The notes under the pieces: model-generated
Database searches by the model: none
Told to the model about the DNA's origin: nothing
What the model saw: only the letters and a program-made list of their open reading frames with translations
Source: Hyposmocoma kahamanoa
Lineage: Eukaryota; Arthropoda; Insecta; Lepidoptera; Cosmopterigidae
DNA: 64,000 bases
NCBI RefSeq assembly: GCF_003589595.1
Contig: NW_020654422.1
Coordinates: 9,898,617-9,962,616, forward strand
Direction: 5' to 3'
Translations under genes and position numbers: made by a program
Shown: positions 45,246 to 59,862 of the stretch, one piece after another
Position numbering within the stretch: position 1 is the first letter of the stretch
Layout of the letters: each line of letters starts with the position of its first letter

Positions 45246-46849
45246 ATTATACAGGGTGTCTATTACGTGGACGTTAAATCGGGACTATGGGATATCAAAG
45301 AGGTCTTGGCCTACAAAAAGCCCATGGTACTATAGTAATATTCCCAACTTATTTTTAATTAAAAATTTTTTGTGCATTACGATTTTTACGTTTTAACACC
45401 TTTGGACGCTACTGTACACAAACATAATTGTCTTTTTCTATCTTTCTTTTTCTTTATAATTATTATCTTAAATCAACGTGCTTTTTAATGGGCTAAGTGT
45501 TAAATTAAATTTCTCCCCAAATAATATTTAAAAAATGACATGAAGTATGAAGATCTCTATCTGCACTTAATTGTAAAAACTTGTCTACTTATTCACCTAA
45601 TTACAAAAACAAAATTACGTATCTATCTACTTTAGTCATGGTTTTATTCAAACATCAAACAGGTCAAAATTAAAGCAATAAATGGATATTTACTAAAGTG
45701 TGAAAAACTTATTTTTTGTGATTTCGGTGTCTAAGATGCACGCCAAGCTTTACACTTAAGACTTTTAAATCCAACTCTATGCCACTTACGATAAGAACGG
45801 TCCAAAGTACAAAATGTCTAGATTGACGTGCTCTTGACTATACCTACCAGTCGTGATGGTGCTTTCTAACTTCAAATCAAGGAATAAAACATTTGAAAAT
45901 CAAAACATGTTTTTTAGAACAATTGAATTATTTTACATAAATATGTTCAAAACGGAGGCTGCTGGCCCTAATACACAGCGAAAAATAAATATTATTCCGG
46001 ACATTTTTCCAATATTTTCCCTTTAGTTTTCCACATTTAACGTTGAGACCTGTCGAAAGCTGAATTTACTGAACGAAAACGATAGAGCCAATAAAAGGTG
46101 GTGGTCATCAATGGTGGTGGTATGGTTGTTGGAGGTTTATTCGCTGTTGTGAAGTTATTTTAAATCTCATATTTCTTTAGGTGGCTTTTAGCTATACAAG
46201 TTTATTTAATAATTCACGTTAAATAAAACTTTAAAATATATTCCTAAACGTAGAACATAATATGTCCTTTGAGCCTTCGAAATAAATAATAAATAAATGA
46301 ACTTTTCGGGAATGTTTCCGGAAAAATTTCCATTATTTGTTTTTCGGAAAATTGGCCAACTGAGGATGGAAAAACAGTACACACACCTAACCACTCTATA
46401 ATTTGTTTGCAAATAAATCTCATACATTACCCGCCACTTTACTTTCTACTAAAGCCAGAAAAATAAATTAAATTGCCTTGCCTGCCAGTTTTCGTGCAAT
46501 GCACACGATCTTTAAACTAAACTCCGCATACTCTCAAAAAATGTCAAGTGGGTTTTGGACTTAGAAGATGGAAAAAATGTTTTGGATAATTTAGCTAAGA
46601 ACGTATGTACCAATAAAAATAATTATAAATATAAAAACTATTTAAAAAATCTTTAATTCAAAAAAGTATAATCATTGATTACATTTTAAGAGATAAAATG
46701 GCAATACAGTAAATAACTGTCAACATACTGTCAATGTCAAAAACCCAAAATTATCCGCCCGCTGCCCCCTCTCCCTCTGTAACAATAAATTGTGTGTAGT
46801 GCAGTTTTTATTCATTTTTGATCTGAAAAAGTAAGGTAGATACAAAAAT
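45246..46849. other. non-coding stretch upstream of Roc1
   Basis: No gene is supported. The left edge reads ACAGGGTGTCTATTACGTGG, a typical start of arthropod interspersed repeats. The rest is AT-rich. The right edge (46760..46849) should hold the Roc1 promoter and 5' UTR; the short leader (GTGCAGTTTTTATTC near 46798) has an initiator-like CAGTTT. Confidence 0.45.
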
Positions 46850-48344
<1,495 letters not shown>

Positions 48345-48378
48345 TGCTGTCACACTGCATACATCCCAAAAGAAGTTA

Positions 48379-48384
48379 AATAAA
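48379..48384 (+). terminator. polyadenylation signal of Roc1
   Basis: AATAAA lies 35 nt after the stop codon, so the 3' UTR would be very short. Confidence 0.6.
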
Positions 48385-50737
48385 ACAAAGTGTATGACTT
48401 ATAATGGGCTTAACAATGTCACTTTTGCATTAATTAAGTTTTTAATAAATTAACTCCAAAGTACTAAATTTTTTGTTATTAATTTGGAGGACACTATTGT
48501 AAAATGTAATTTCAACAATTTTGTTATTAGTAGAAAAGTAAAAAAAAATAGTAAATAATCTATCAGCCAAATACAAAATTTTTATTTTTTAGGCAAACTG
48601 ATTCATAATTTCTCCTTTCTTAAACAATCAAAATAGGTACAAAATTGTAAAAATGAAATTAAATCCATTTATTGAAAGAAACTTGAGGCATTTATTGTGA
48701 TATCTAAATGAAAATATTTCATAATGGCTTTATTTATCAACAATATGCAACTAGTTTCTAGCTTACTTTTTACATTCTCTATTCCCAAAAGGAATATCAC
48801 AAAAGCTAGTCATTACCTCTCTAGCAGTTATTTTACAGATAAATACAACCATGCAACCACACAAGATAGGGCAGTATAAAATACACATCAGATTTTCAAA
48901 TTAATGCCAATGACAATAATATATTTTAGGGTTATCTGTGCCTAATTGGTCATATTTAATAACTGAAAAGCTCTGATAAAACTTATCCTATTTTATGTAC
49001 TGTTGCCCTAAATTGGATAAAAGAGATGGGTAGTTGACAGATCAGCTGCATAGTACACAAATTTCTGTGCTAGTGTACTTAGCACATAGGCTATTTTGTG
49101 TTGCATGAATGATTATTAACACGAGTATAATATAATTAAATAGTCTTGTTCTTAACAAAGTTTTTGGAATATGCTTTGTATTTTATTACATATTATTCCT
49201 TGAATGTGCCATCAAAAAAATTAGACTCACATATGCAGAGCTTAATGCTGTCAACATCCTCTAGGTACTATTATAGATGCATACATATGTTCTGATGTAT
49301 ATATCACATGCAAAGTCCGCAGGGTGTGGTCGGCAGTGGCGATCTTGCAAAGAGCCTCTTGGGAAAAAATGGATTTAATGGGTAGAGCCGACACTATTTA
49401 AATTCCGGTAGCTATGTCGAAGTAACATGATTTTTGCAGTGACTTGTATAGGACATCGACAGCGACGCGATTCAAATTAAGTGACCACAAAAAATAAGAA
49501 AACGCGGAACACACTGGTGCGCTTCAATCTTTAGTCACCATAATAGAGTAACTATGTTCTATAGTCCAAGCTTGTAGGATAACGGGTGAACATAATTAGA
49601 ATTAAAACTCTTTCACCCCTAAAAATGTCACTTCAAATTTCTTTGTTTAATTTTTTTTTTATTGATTAGTTAAGTAACAATGTTTAGCTACTGCATTATT
49701 TTCAAAAAAAACATCAGCTACATACATTGTCACTGCTGTTATGGTAAACTTAATTTTTCACATCAACTACTGCAGCTAATTTCAATTAATAATGCTATTA
49801 TTACTTAAATATAAATATCTGAAAATAGCTCTGAAGTGTGAACTATAGAATATAGTTAATTTAAATATCTATTGTTATATAATAGATAATTTAACATCTG
49901 AATAAAATGACGAAAACACAAAATATAAATTATAACTTCAAGTAATTTTCTAGACAATGGTTTTAGATAGTAAAATAAATAATCGTCTAGGACATGCATT
50001 ACAGTAAAATAATAATTATGTTACCTTAAAACAGTGTGGGTACCGCGTGGACCACGTCAATTACAGTTTATCAGCTAAATAATCTCTAATTTTATCACGT
50101 AATTTGTCAAGATTGTCGGTACAATAAATTATACGTTTAGATGGATCACTTTGACAAGTTAACAAAGAGGGCGCACGTTCTTTATTGTTTTATAGGATAC
50201 TTACAGAAATTGTACATTTAGAAACTCAATTATAATTTAGCTAAAGCCACGCAAAATAATTATAACACTTTGAAGTGATACATACTAGTTCAATCGACGC
50301 AAAATGAAATTTTGTTATCAATTTAACCAAATTACCAATATTTTGCATAAACATTGAAATGGCAATAGAAGACAGAACTTTTGTTGCATTAATAAATATG
50401 AATCATGGAGAATTCCATTGTTAAACATCAATGAATATTACAAATCCCACTTTTTACTACTTTGGATCATGCATGCAATAATCATCAAAGGCAAGCCTGT
50501 ATGTAACTGTATAAGTATTGACTTCCACTTTATGCTAATGAAATTTAACAAGAACATTTTTCTTTAATAAATATGTTGTTGGAATCATCATTTAAAATCT
50601 GATGTTTATCACACAATACTTAAAACTGCTTCACGCCACAATAATAAATACTAGATAAAATAATCCTAGTCAGTGACAATTAAACTAATAATTGAATAAT
50701 AACGGTGGAAAATTAACCGTAAGGTTATTTGCGGCTG
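48385..50737. other. spacer between convergent Roc1 and Suv4-20
   Basis: AT-rich DNA of 2.3 kb without a supported gene. It should contain the 3' UTR of Suv4-20 (minus strand); one possible minus-strand polyadenylation signal is the TTTATT at 50181..50186. A somewhat GC-richer stretch near 49310..49480 has no recognised content. Confidence 0.5.
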
Positions 50738-52995
50738 TCAGTCTGCTGAAATAGCAGCAGGCAAGTCGATAGTTCGACTTTCATTACCAAATATTAATCT
50801 TAAGCGTTTCATGGGGGGTAGAGGACGGATTGGGCTATGCTTGCGATGGCGTTCTTTAGAACGACGCCGCTTCTTGAGTCGACGCGCCGTGTCAGGGTCG
50901 ACTCCCTCCAACCGCAGCACCTCATACTCCGGGACCTCGGCCGCGCCTCCGCAATCTAACACTTCCTCCACCACCGGGCTCCGCTTAACTCGAAGGGTCA
51001 ACTTCAATCCCCTTCGTGGCGGAGTACAAGGGCACTCGCTACCCCTGTTTGAGTTATCAGCTAACCAAGGAGGTCCAGAATCTTCCTTTTTGGATTCTTC
51101 AGTCCTATTTGCTATTTCTACTTTAAGATTTTTGTTCAATTTGCTATCTCTATCTTTAGTTTCACTTGGATTAACATTTTCTCTAAAGTCATAAACTTCA
51201 CTTTGCAAACATTCTTTTCCACTTACACATTCATTATTCTCAGTTTTCTGCTCTCTAGGCTTATCTGGACTATTTTCAGAACTCTCTGCCTTCATTTGGA
51301 AAGGAATATCTGGCTCAGCTTTCTGCTGTGGAGATTCCTTTGTATCATATTCACTTTTAGGCATTTCTATTTCAGTACTGGGTCTTTCGATAGAATCTTC
51401 ATCCAATTTACTATTATCCATCAAGTCAACATGTGTAGCTTCTGTTTTAATAATAATTTTATCTGGCTCTAACACAGACAAATCAGTTTCAGATTTTGGA
51501 GTATTGAGGTTTCTTCCTATTTTAGGCTCAGAATGTCTTTTAGAACTAGTTCTATTTTTGATACAAGTTGACTGAGCACAAGTATCCAACAAGCGTTTGT
51601 GGCTTCTGAGAACTATGCCAGTATGAGAATCATGACTGCTGCGTGAACTAGTTGTGCTGTAACAACGAGACGGCGACGCTCTGCGCCGAGTGCCACTGGT
51701 GGGTGACGAAACTGAAGCTCCATTTGCCACCCGACAACTATCTGTTCGTTTTCGTAAGCGCTCACTACGACTTGACGCAGACGATTCTCTGCTCCCATGA
51801 GCCTCTTTTTGCACTGACCTATCCACAACATCAGCAATACAACCTTGAGCTATCAAAAGTTCCGCATCATACTTCGTCAAACCTTTTTGTTTCATTTCTT
51901 TCATACTGAGCGGAGACACTATATTTGAATTATGTCTGCTTGATATTCTAGTCTTTTCTGGATTTTTGCCATTGAGAATTTTCTGTGTCTGTTTGGCCTT
52001 TGTTCTATTAATTCTGTTATCTGTCTCTCGGAATCTGTACCTGGTGGCCTGTTCATCATTATCTGGACTCTTCACAGAAAATGCTCCTTTACCACGCCGC
52101 TCACAAGTTTCACATTCACAATAACAATTACCATTTCCAAAAAAATCTTCCCCATAAAAACAAGTGATTTCTTCTCCTACCTCAATGTCTCGTAATACAC
52201 GAACAAATGCTTTACCACGATCTGTAGCCTCAAAAGTACAGTTAGGTCTACAGTCATGGTTGATGTAAGCTGCAGGGCCAAGCCACAACTGTGCACAATT
52301 TTTTCTACAGCTGTACATAACTGAAAAGTCGTTTTTTCCAGGATGAAGAAGTTGTTTTTCTTCTTCTTCAGTCATTTCAGCAATACACCCTACCAAAAAA
52401 TCAATCCTTTCATGTTTAATAAACTTTTTTGTAGTTGAAATCTTGGCTCCTACTCTGCCCTCTAAGGAATATCTGTAGCAAGGCTCTATGACAAAACCAG
52501 CTTTTTTGTCAAAAACGCGTAAGTAGCGGTATATCTGAAAATAAATAAAACTTATCAAAACAAAAATCACCCAAATATTTGTAAATACATTCAGAAAAGA
52601 AAAACTTTAATAAAAATTAGGTTAGATAAGATTATATAGTCAAAGGCATATTTAGTTATATTTTGTATACTAACATGTTCTCTCAATTTGCTTTGTTGAT
52701 GTTTATTCTTACTAAAGTGTCTTGGCATCCAGTCCCCATTTGCTAGTTTTGTATATGCCTTATTGTAGTCTTGAGTTTGTACGAACTCCTTAACAATATT
52801 TTTCAACTCCTCCTTGTTTGTTTTGAGAGGTCGATAGCGAATATTCATTTTGTGTGTGGTGATACCAAGATAGGGATCCACTATGAGAGCTGTTGCCAAA
52901 TCATCATATTCCGACAATTCGCGGGGAGTCATGCCCATTGGCTGCATTTTGTGGAGAACTTGCCTCCCTGGGTACGCCGCTGATCCAACAACCAT
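50738..52995 (-). CDS. Hmt4-20: histone H4-lysine-20 methyltransferase Suv4-20 (KMT5B/C type)
   Basis: Two coding exons on the minus strand, 52995..52675 and 52534..50738, join in phase 0 to 705 aa. The enzyme converts H4K20me1 to di- and trimethyl in chromatin, using S-adenosylmethionine. The N-terminal part ([20 protein letters not shown], about 22-41, then [10 protein letters not shown]) is the Suv4-20 family region. The SET domain covers roughly residues 135-235: [26 protein letters not shown] (199-206) and [13 protein letters not shown] (227 onwards). The post-SET cysteines CYCECETC follow at 244-251. The C-terminal half is low-complexity, Ser/Lys/Glu-rich, with a basic stretch [18 protein letters not shown] near the end. 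The start MVVGS is chosen because the ATG follows a possible acceptor for a non-coding 5' exon. Shorter than the fly protein. Confidence 0.93.
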
Positions 52996-55900
52996 CCTGA
53001 ATACCTGAACAAAGACGTAAGATTATATGTGCACTAATCACTATGTCCTCACACCAGAAATCTATTCACATTCATCCAATTTTAGTTCAGAATTTATTCA
53101 TGTCATTAGGTTTGCGTGATAACTTGAGCAAAGCCATTTAGAGAACTTGTAGCATTTCTAAAATATAAAAGGACAAACATGGCGGCCGAACACGAATCCC
53201 AAAAAAACGACACGTCAAAAATTACAAACACTTTTTTGTAATAATACAAGCGTAAAACTATGGAAATTTAAATGTACAACGTAGAAAAAGTATTTAATTA
53301 TCATTTCCACTTACTTAGATCATTGAATATACACGAAATTCATGTTAATTTCTGATAACAACTTTACTGTACAGAAACGCTTTCAGACGCTAACTGTAAG
53401 GTTATTTATTTACATATACCATACATAACACGTGAATTAATTCAAAATATAGTTTACAGACTCCATTTTTATTGAGTGTAATCTAAAATTATAAAGAATT
53501 AATTACGTAGCAGTTATTCAAAACATCACAAAGCTGAAAAACAACCATGTTTCGAGAACTTATTTCATTTTATTAGATTGGTTCATTTATAAAGCCAGTG
53601 TTAACCAATAGGAAACTGATAAGTAAAATTTATTATGGGGCGTAATTTCCAGTCATGTCAAAACTAAAATATTCGAAATGTTAATATTTATTACAAAATT
53701 AGTTAGTGAAGTTTAATTACCTTTGAGAATCTAATAACAATGCATTTAGTGAGTCTGTGAATTCATTATTCATTGATGTAACAAACTTCAAAAATACAAT
53801 CTTTAAAATGTAATCGAATGAATGAAATGAATGGATACGTACGACGAATGTACTCGTGATGTACTCAAGGTGGTACTACAGACGGGCAAATTAAAAAAAT
53901 TCAAAAAATTCTGAAAAGTTGGAAAACTATAATTCGAAGGCTCTATGTTCTACGTTTCGATAATTTATCGCTTGCAGTTTTGTTTATCGTCAATTATAAA
54001 TTAAAGTGATAACTAAACACGAATTAGAGTAAAACAAGATTTAAAATTATTGGACAACAACGAAAAAAAGTCTTAAATAAAAAATCTTCAGGCTCCATCG
54101 TTTTCGTTCAGTTACGTGATATCTTCAACTTTTGACAGGTGTCTCATGTGGAAAAATACAAATTAAATAATCGGAAGAAATATTTATCCAAAATTCTTCA
54201 AGAGAAGTCAGAAAGTTAAAAATCACAAACCACTATTTATTTTTCTTAAAACTTTTTAATTTTTTTTATATTATGTAGGCAGCAAACAAGCATACGGCCC
54301 ACCTGATGGAAAGCGGTCACCGTCGCTTATTAAAACAATAAAATTACACGGAGATAAGCTGTCTTTTTTAGAAGATACCTTTTGCAAAGGCGTTTTATTA
54401 TTTTTTTAAATAACTTTTTATAGAAGCTTCCTAAAATAGTGAAAAAGTATGTTTAGATAGAAATTAGGTAGTAAATAGTTATATAAAAAAAAATTAAATT
54501 ATGTACTGTTTATTTTTTTATTAAGAGTTTTGGCTTGGATATAAGTGATTTGAGCCATGTCTTTGTTTCATTATTGGGATCATCAGTAATATTTTCCATT
54601 GTGATTGTAATACATTATGTTTTCAATTTCTAATAACTTAGTTCACTTATTTGGGTTTTTTAAATAGTCTTAAGCGGCGGTAGTCAATGTTTGTTTTCAC
54701 CTTCACTTAAATCACATTATCTTCTATCACTTTGAGCAAAAACTTTGAATTCGTAATTATTAGAATTTTTAGGATAAATTGTTTTGTAATTTGGTTTGCA
54801 ATAAAGAATATAGTTCTAACTTTCTTCATCACTTTTTCTTTTTTCGTTTTTTCTTCATAATATACTTCAAATAAAAATAATCTTTGTAAAAGCTATACTT
54901 GTAACTTCAAATGCCCGCCATTTTTCCTGTATACTGCTAGAACGATGAAAAACGTAAAGGGGTCCAGCCAACCTTACCTCAGAATGGCTGGCCACTTTAT
55001 TTCTTTAATATTTCCGTTAGCGCAAAATGGCGCAAAGGTATAAAATATGTCAATAAAGGTACTAAATAGTAGAAAAAGGTAGTAAATTATGAGCACAGAT
55101 TTATTTGTGTATCTCGTTTAGTCCAGCCATCCTGACGGACACAATGGTTATTATAATCGACTATGAACAGAACAAAACTACATATATCCTTCGTTTCATT
55201 TTTTTTTTGTGTATTTGGCTTCTGTCCACAGAGGACAATTCTGCCAGTGTCCGGGTATTCGTTTAATTTCAAATAATTATAGTCACTATATCACTTTTTA
55301 TTCACTGTCAGTGTCAGTGTCAGTTTCACATAATTATCTTTGTGCATGTGGTGTCGAAAGTGGCGGAATAATTGAAATTTATGATTTTGTAACATACATC
55401 TTTGCCCTTACTGTTATAAAATAAGACTTAAAATTTTTGGTATATTAAGGATAAATCACGCTAAAAGCGTAGCTATTAGCAAGCGGTAACATATACTTTA
55501 CATGTGTATTTATTTAGTACTTTATTTCGTTTCTTGCATCAGCCGCTATAGTTATCAACGTTGAGCATGAAATATTCTTACACCTATGATAGTTAGATAT
55601 TGTATGTTTTTTAAGTCACAATAACGAATTTGAACCAAAAACATTGACGTAGTATTTAAAGGTTATATAAACGTAAACGGATATTGAAGAATGTAATTAT
55701 GGCAGTGATGGCTGATAACACCTAAAGTTCAGTAGATAAGGGAAAACTTGTTTCCGATATATCAACAATAAATTGACTGTTTGTACTTTTGTGTGTATGT
55801 ACTATATAAACCTTTTATTATTTATTACAATGATGCTTATCTATATATATGGCTGTAAAGAAGATGTTTTGTGCAAGATTTGTGTGAGACTGGTCCAACA

Positions 55901-56061
55901 TGTAGAAGCCACTTTAATTTTTTTTTCTTCAGTAAGCATGTAGTGACGTGTAATAAGTAGTGATTTATTACCGTATTCATTGTATTATATGATTCATAGA
56001 TTGAAGATTATATTTTGATATCATTCTTATAAGTTATATTGTTTATTTAAAGGTAAACATA
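52996..56061. other. spacer between Suv4-20 and the ornithine carrier gene
   Basis: The two genes are divergent, so both promoters should lie here. A 20-codon ATG frame near 53179 (MAAEHESQKNDTSK) has a good start context but no known identity. A short match to the repeat CACCTGATGGAAAG lies at 54300. Three GTCAGT-like units lie at 55305..55323. Otherwise AT-rich, nothing recognised. Confidence 0.5.
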
Positions 56062-59000
56062 ATGGCACACTCTTCAGGGTCATCAGAAAGCCTCAAAAGT
56101 GGATTAATAGATTTCACTGCTGGTTCTTTAGGTAAGATTTACATAAAAATCTCTCCCATATTTTACATAATTTACCATATTGCATTTTTGTTTCACAGGT
56201 GGTGTCGCAGTTGTTTATGTTGGCCAACCACTTGATACAGTTAAAGTTAAGATGCAGACTTTTCCACACTTGTACAAAGGCATGTTTGATTGTCTAAAGC
56301 AAACATTAAAAAAGGATGGTATTATACGAGGTCTTTATGCAGGCACCACACCAGCTATTTTAGCAAATGTTGCTGAAAACTCTGTGTTATTTGCTGCATA
56401 TGGTTATTGTCAAAAGTTTGTCTGTCATGTCACAGGAACACAGGTGCTTATAAAATAAATTGATCTTAACTCTGTAGGACTTTTCATTAAAGTTGTTATA
56501 TGTTAACACAATTTTTGTAACTGTTTCAGAGTGTAGACCAGTTGTCAACATTAGGGAATGCAACGGCAGGGTTCTTAGCTGCTTTCTTTTCATCATTCAC
56601 CCTATGCCCTACAGAGCTTGTAAAATGTCAGCTGCAAGCAATGCGAGAAGTTTCCGTACAGGGCTCACAAACAGCTGTATGACAAATTTTGGGTATTTTT
56701 TCAATTGCGTGAACCAACTATTATATTCATACATATCTCGTAACTGTTAATTTAGTGTTAAACTAGGATCTACTTAAAATAAGGTGATCTGAAGGAAACT
56801 AATTAAGTTTCTATTAATTTTTAACCGATTTCAAAAAGAAGAAAGTTCTCAATTCGACTATTTTTTTTTTGTATGTGTTACGCGATAACTCCGGTATTTG
56901 TGAACCTATTTTGATGATTCTTTTTATGTTGGATAGAGGGTACCTCCGTAGTGGTCCCATTTAATTTTTCAAGAAAATCATCCACCTCTAAGGGTGGCTG
57001 TTCACGTATGAAGATTCATTTTAATAAATATATATATATATATTTATTTATTAAAATGTATCTTCATATATATATATATATATATATATAGCACCTAAAT
57101 TTTATTATAAGTACCAATTATTTTAATGGTTGATTTTGCTATTCTCCAATTCAAGGGGTTTTTCTCTCAATATACGAGTAGTGAGAACCGATTTTTATTA
57201 TCTCCTGTGTCAAGTTCCGTATAGTGGCGAACTAGGGGATGAATCCGGGTTTGCGCACTTTCCGGTACCCGATTTCAATAAAACTTGGCAAATAGATATA
57301 ATTCCACATACTTTTGAGATCGGTTTTTTAGTACTTTGTACCGAGATTATTGTCTACTGTGGTCCACCATCAAAATTCATAAAACACCAAATTATAGGTT
57401 TTATATACTTTATTAACATAAATTACAACTATTTCCTAAGTGACCCAAGATCAGGCGACAAAAAAATGTCTTTACCAAAATAATAAATGTTGTTGTAAAC
57501 ACAAACCTACACAGTAATCTCTATTTAAAAATGATTGCCAATTTGAGTGTCAATGTTATATAATTTTTTCCAAATCTTAACTGGCATGCTACTGTTTGGA
57601 TGTGATTACAAAAGTAAACAATGTTTACGGCATTAATATTATCTGTAACCAAATCATTTGCGTTTACCTTAATTGCATATTTCCGCCTCCGATAACCGAG
57701 ATTGGCTGCTAAGGTCTTGATATTTGTTCCTAGGTGACACCTGTAAAGCTGACACCCATAAAGCTGACTCAACAAATATTCCGACAATATGGCATACAAG
57801 GGCTCTATAGAGGACTTGTACCTACGATCATGAGGGAAATGCCTGGATACTTTTTCTTTTTTGGAGGATATGAAGGTAGATTTGCTAAGTATATTGTTAC
57901 ACCTTAAAGTTAAAATAATATGCTCTTATTTTATGCTAAATCAAAAAAATCCTTTTTTAAAAAAGCGTTTCCTGCTGCTTTTTTAGGTTTATGTATATAT
58001 TTTTTTAAATATTAACGTTTAGTCACTCCTTCCAACTCATTTTATTATTATCCTTGTTACACTGGGCTACACCAACGCACACCTTGCTAACGCCGTGTCC
58101 TATCTGTCTAATTCCATAACCAATAGATACATTTTTTTTGCAAGGCACTGCCTCTGCATGTAGTAAAATGTAACAATCAGCTTTGTCAATTTTTAGGTAC
58201 AAGAGTCTTGTTAGCCGAGCCGGGTCAATCAAAAGATGACATAGGTTTCGTGAAGACGATGATCGCAGGCGCTGTCGGCGGCTTAGTCCTCTGGACGATA
58301 ATATTCCCCTCTGATGTAATCAAGTCCAGAATGCAGATAAGCAATAAGAGCCAAAAGTTCATGACGGTCGCTGCCGATATTGTGAGAAAAGAGGGTTAGT
58401 ATTGTCCCTAACAATGAAAAGTTGTCGCAAAGTTCCCAACGGAAACATTTTCTTCAATTTGAGACGTTTCTCTAAGTGCCCGAACGACGACGCAGGTTGG
58501 ATTTATGACATCAGTTTTTTTCGTATCAGTAGACGAAGTCCCTAAGAATATGTAATATTTAGTAGCTGTAGAGCTCCTAGTGAAGGAGGTCAACCAGGGA
58601 AGTACTGCCACCTTACCTATTTCTGCCGCCAAGCAGTAATGTGAGCATTACTGCGTTCCGATTTTGAAGGGTAAAGGTGCTGGTGAAATTACAGGCATAT
58701 GGGGCTTGTCAACTTATGTCTGAGTGTGGCGTATATGACTTCCCGCATACAATACGTCCCCCAAGGAGAGACTAGTTCGGTACGCTTTTCTAAGGGTCTA
58801 AACAACTGAAATACCGTACATAGTATGTCCTCTCGAAGTGACGAATTAGATACGCCTTTCCAGCTACCACATAAGTTTAAGCGATTGAAAAACCGTAGCT
58901 GGTAAGTCCATTAGGGTACGAATTAGGTACGGGTTTTCGTAAGAAACACTCGTAAAAAAGCGTCTCTGATTCGTCACGTCGAGTAATTTCACATTCCACA

Positions 59001-59674
59001 ATCAAAAACTTAAAGGTCATCAACATAGTTCAAACGAGATTGTCTCTTATTGCTTTAAGTAAACATTGCAAAACGCAAATAATAAACACGGAAGCTATCT
59101 CTCTCCGTCTCACCTACACTACCAATAAACATATCTAAAATAGACAACTCTAAGCTCTAATTAGTTGCATGTTTGGTGATATTGGCATGTTTCAAAATAG
59201 GCCAGAAATAATATTAGAATAATATCAATAACAACTGATTTCACGCGAGTGCAGTGTCACAGTTCATTTCGATCTTGCATGTATTTTTACGTAATTCGCG
59301 GCATAACTTCTAATTAATTTCGTTTGTATTTGAGTTAAGATTATTTAAAATGGATGAAGAACGATTTACAGCTCTAGTTAGTAAACTTGTGGCTGATTTT
59401 CAATTATTGAAGTATGAAGGAACGAATGACGAGAATTTCAAAGTGTCTAATATACACTTTCGAAAGCAATTTCACCAAGGTTTCACCGTAGGCGTAGGTG
59501 CGATATGTGTATGAGTGTTGTATTCTATACTAGGATTCTTATTACTTTACAGGTGCGCTAGCTCTCTACAACGGGCTACTGCCTACTTTAGTACGGACAA
59601 TTCCCGCGACTGCAGCTCTCTTCGTAGTCTACGAATACTCAAAAAAATTCATGCACCAATCATTTGGTGACTAA
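56062..59674 (+). CDS. mitochondrial ornithine carrier (SLC25A15/ORC1 type)
   Basis: Six exons join in phase: 56062..56131, 56199..56443, 56530..56676, 57734..57875, 58197..58394, 59553..59674; 307 aa, close to the human length of 301. The protein exchanges cytosolic ornithine for matrix citrulline and related basic amino acids across the inner mitochondrial membrane. The three carrier repeats each have the PX[DE]XX[KR] signature: PLDTVK (34-39), PTELVK (132-137) and PSDVIK (239-244). Ornithine-carrier features are [57 protein letters not shown] and SKDDIGF. There is no cleavable presequence, as usual for the family. A basic amino acid carrier of another subtype is the main alternative. Confidence 0.92.
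56819..57000 (+). repeat. common lepidopteran dispersed repeat
   Basis: It contains TTAACCGATTTCAAAAAGAA, TTCTCAATTCGACTAT, GATAACTCCGGTATTTGTGA, TTTTGATGATTCTTTTTATG and TGGTCCCATTTAA. These strings in this order are typical of a repeat found in very many butterfly and moth introns. It lies in intron 3 of the ornithine carrier gene. Confidence 0.6.
57011..57090. repeat. palindrome followed by a TA microsatellite
   Basis: The arms 57011..57030 and 57045..57064 are inverted (AAGATWCATTTTAATAAATA) around a TA-rich loop. A run of about 12 TA units follows at 57066..57090. It is likely a slippage-prone site. Confidence 0.7.
57128..57733. other. right part of ornithine carrier intron 3
   Basis: The open frame at 57130..57483 has no known domain. 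It reads GEYSG-like strings with [13 protein letters not shown], and may be a translated repeat. Nothing else is recognised up to exon 4. Confidence 0.35.
58583..58735 (+). repeat. dispersed repeat family 1, copy d (truncated)
   Basis: It shares the left half of the family: AGTACTGCCACCTTACCTAT, AGCAGTAATGTGAGCATTAC and GAAATTACAGGCATATGGGG, but not the GCGATTTAAAACTCTGAGTG block. It lies in intron 5 of the ornithine carrier gene. Confidence 0.6.
58745..58950 (+). repeat. degenerate tandem repeat in ornithine carrier intron 5
   Basis: Three imperfect units of about 75-80 bp start near 58759, 58830 and 58910. Each has a TA.GTCC block, a GACTAGTTCGGTACG / GACGAATTAGATACG / TACGAATTAGGTACG block and a TTTTCxxAxG end. 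Units 1 and 2 share a TAA..GAxxGAAAxACCGTA tail. Confidence 0.5.
59350..59514 (+). other. 54-codon open frame in ornithine carrier intron 5
   Basis: From ATG 59350 the frame reads [20 protein letters not shown] and on to a stop at 59514. It is not similar to any family I recognise. It lies 38 bp before exon 6 of the carrier. Codon use looks plausible, and the sequence before it (59235..59349) resembles a 5' leader. It could be a nested small gene, a first exon, or chance. Confidence 0.3.
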
Positions 59675-59856
59675 CATTGCTATTTTTGTATGTACTTACG
59701 TTGTGGACCAATTAAATTATTTAATATATTTCTATGTATGATGTATGTACATACACAATCTACGCAATAGTCAATTATTATTGTTCATTATTATGTATGT
59801 ATATATTTATTACTTATTAGAACAATTTCGTTAAGAACATTTTATATAAATATACA

Positions 59857-59862
59857 AATAAA
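59857..59862 (+). terminator. polyadenylation signal of the ornithine carrier gene
   Basis: AATAAA lies 183 nt after the stop codon, in an AT-rich 3' UTR. Confidence 0.55.

Noticed and set aside
50811..51194. Plus-strand frame of 127 codons across Suv4-20
   Set aside because: It is antisense to the Suv4-20 C-terminal coding exon and driven by its composition.
53179..53241. 20-codon ATG frame between Suv4-20 and the carrier gene
   Set aside because: Good start context but too short, and without any recognisable identity; a chance frame cannot be excluded.
57130..57483. 117-codon frame in the ornithine carrier intron as a gene
   Set aside because: No domain, no splice context and a repeat directly upstream; likely a translated repeat.
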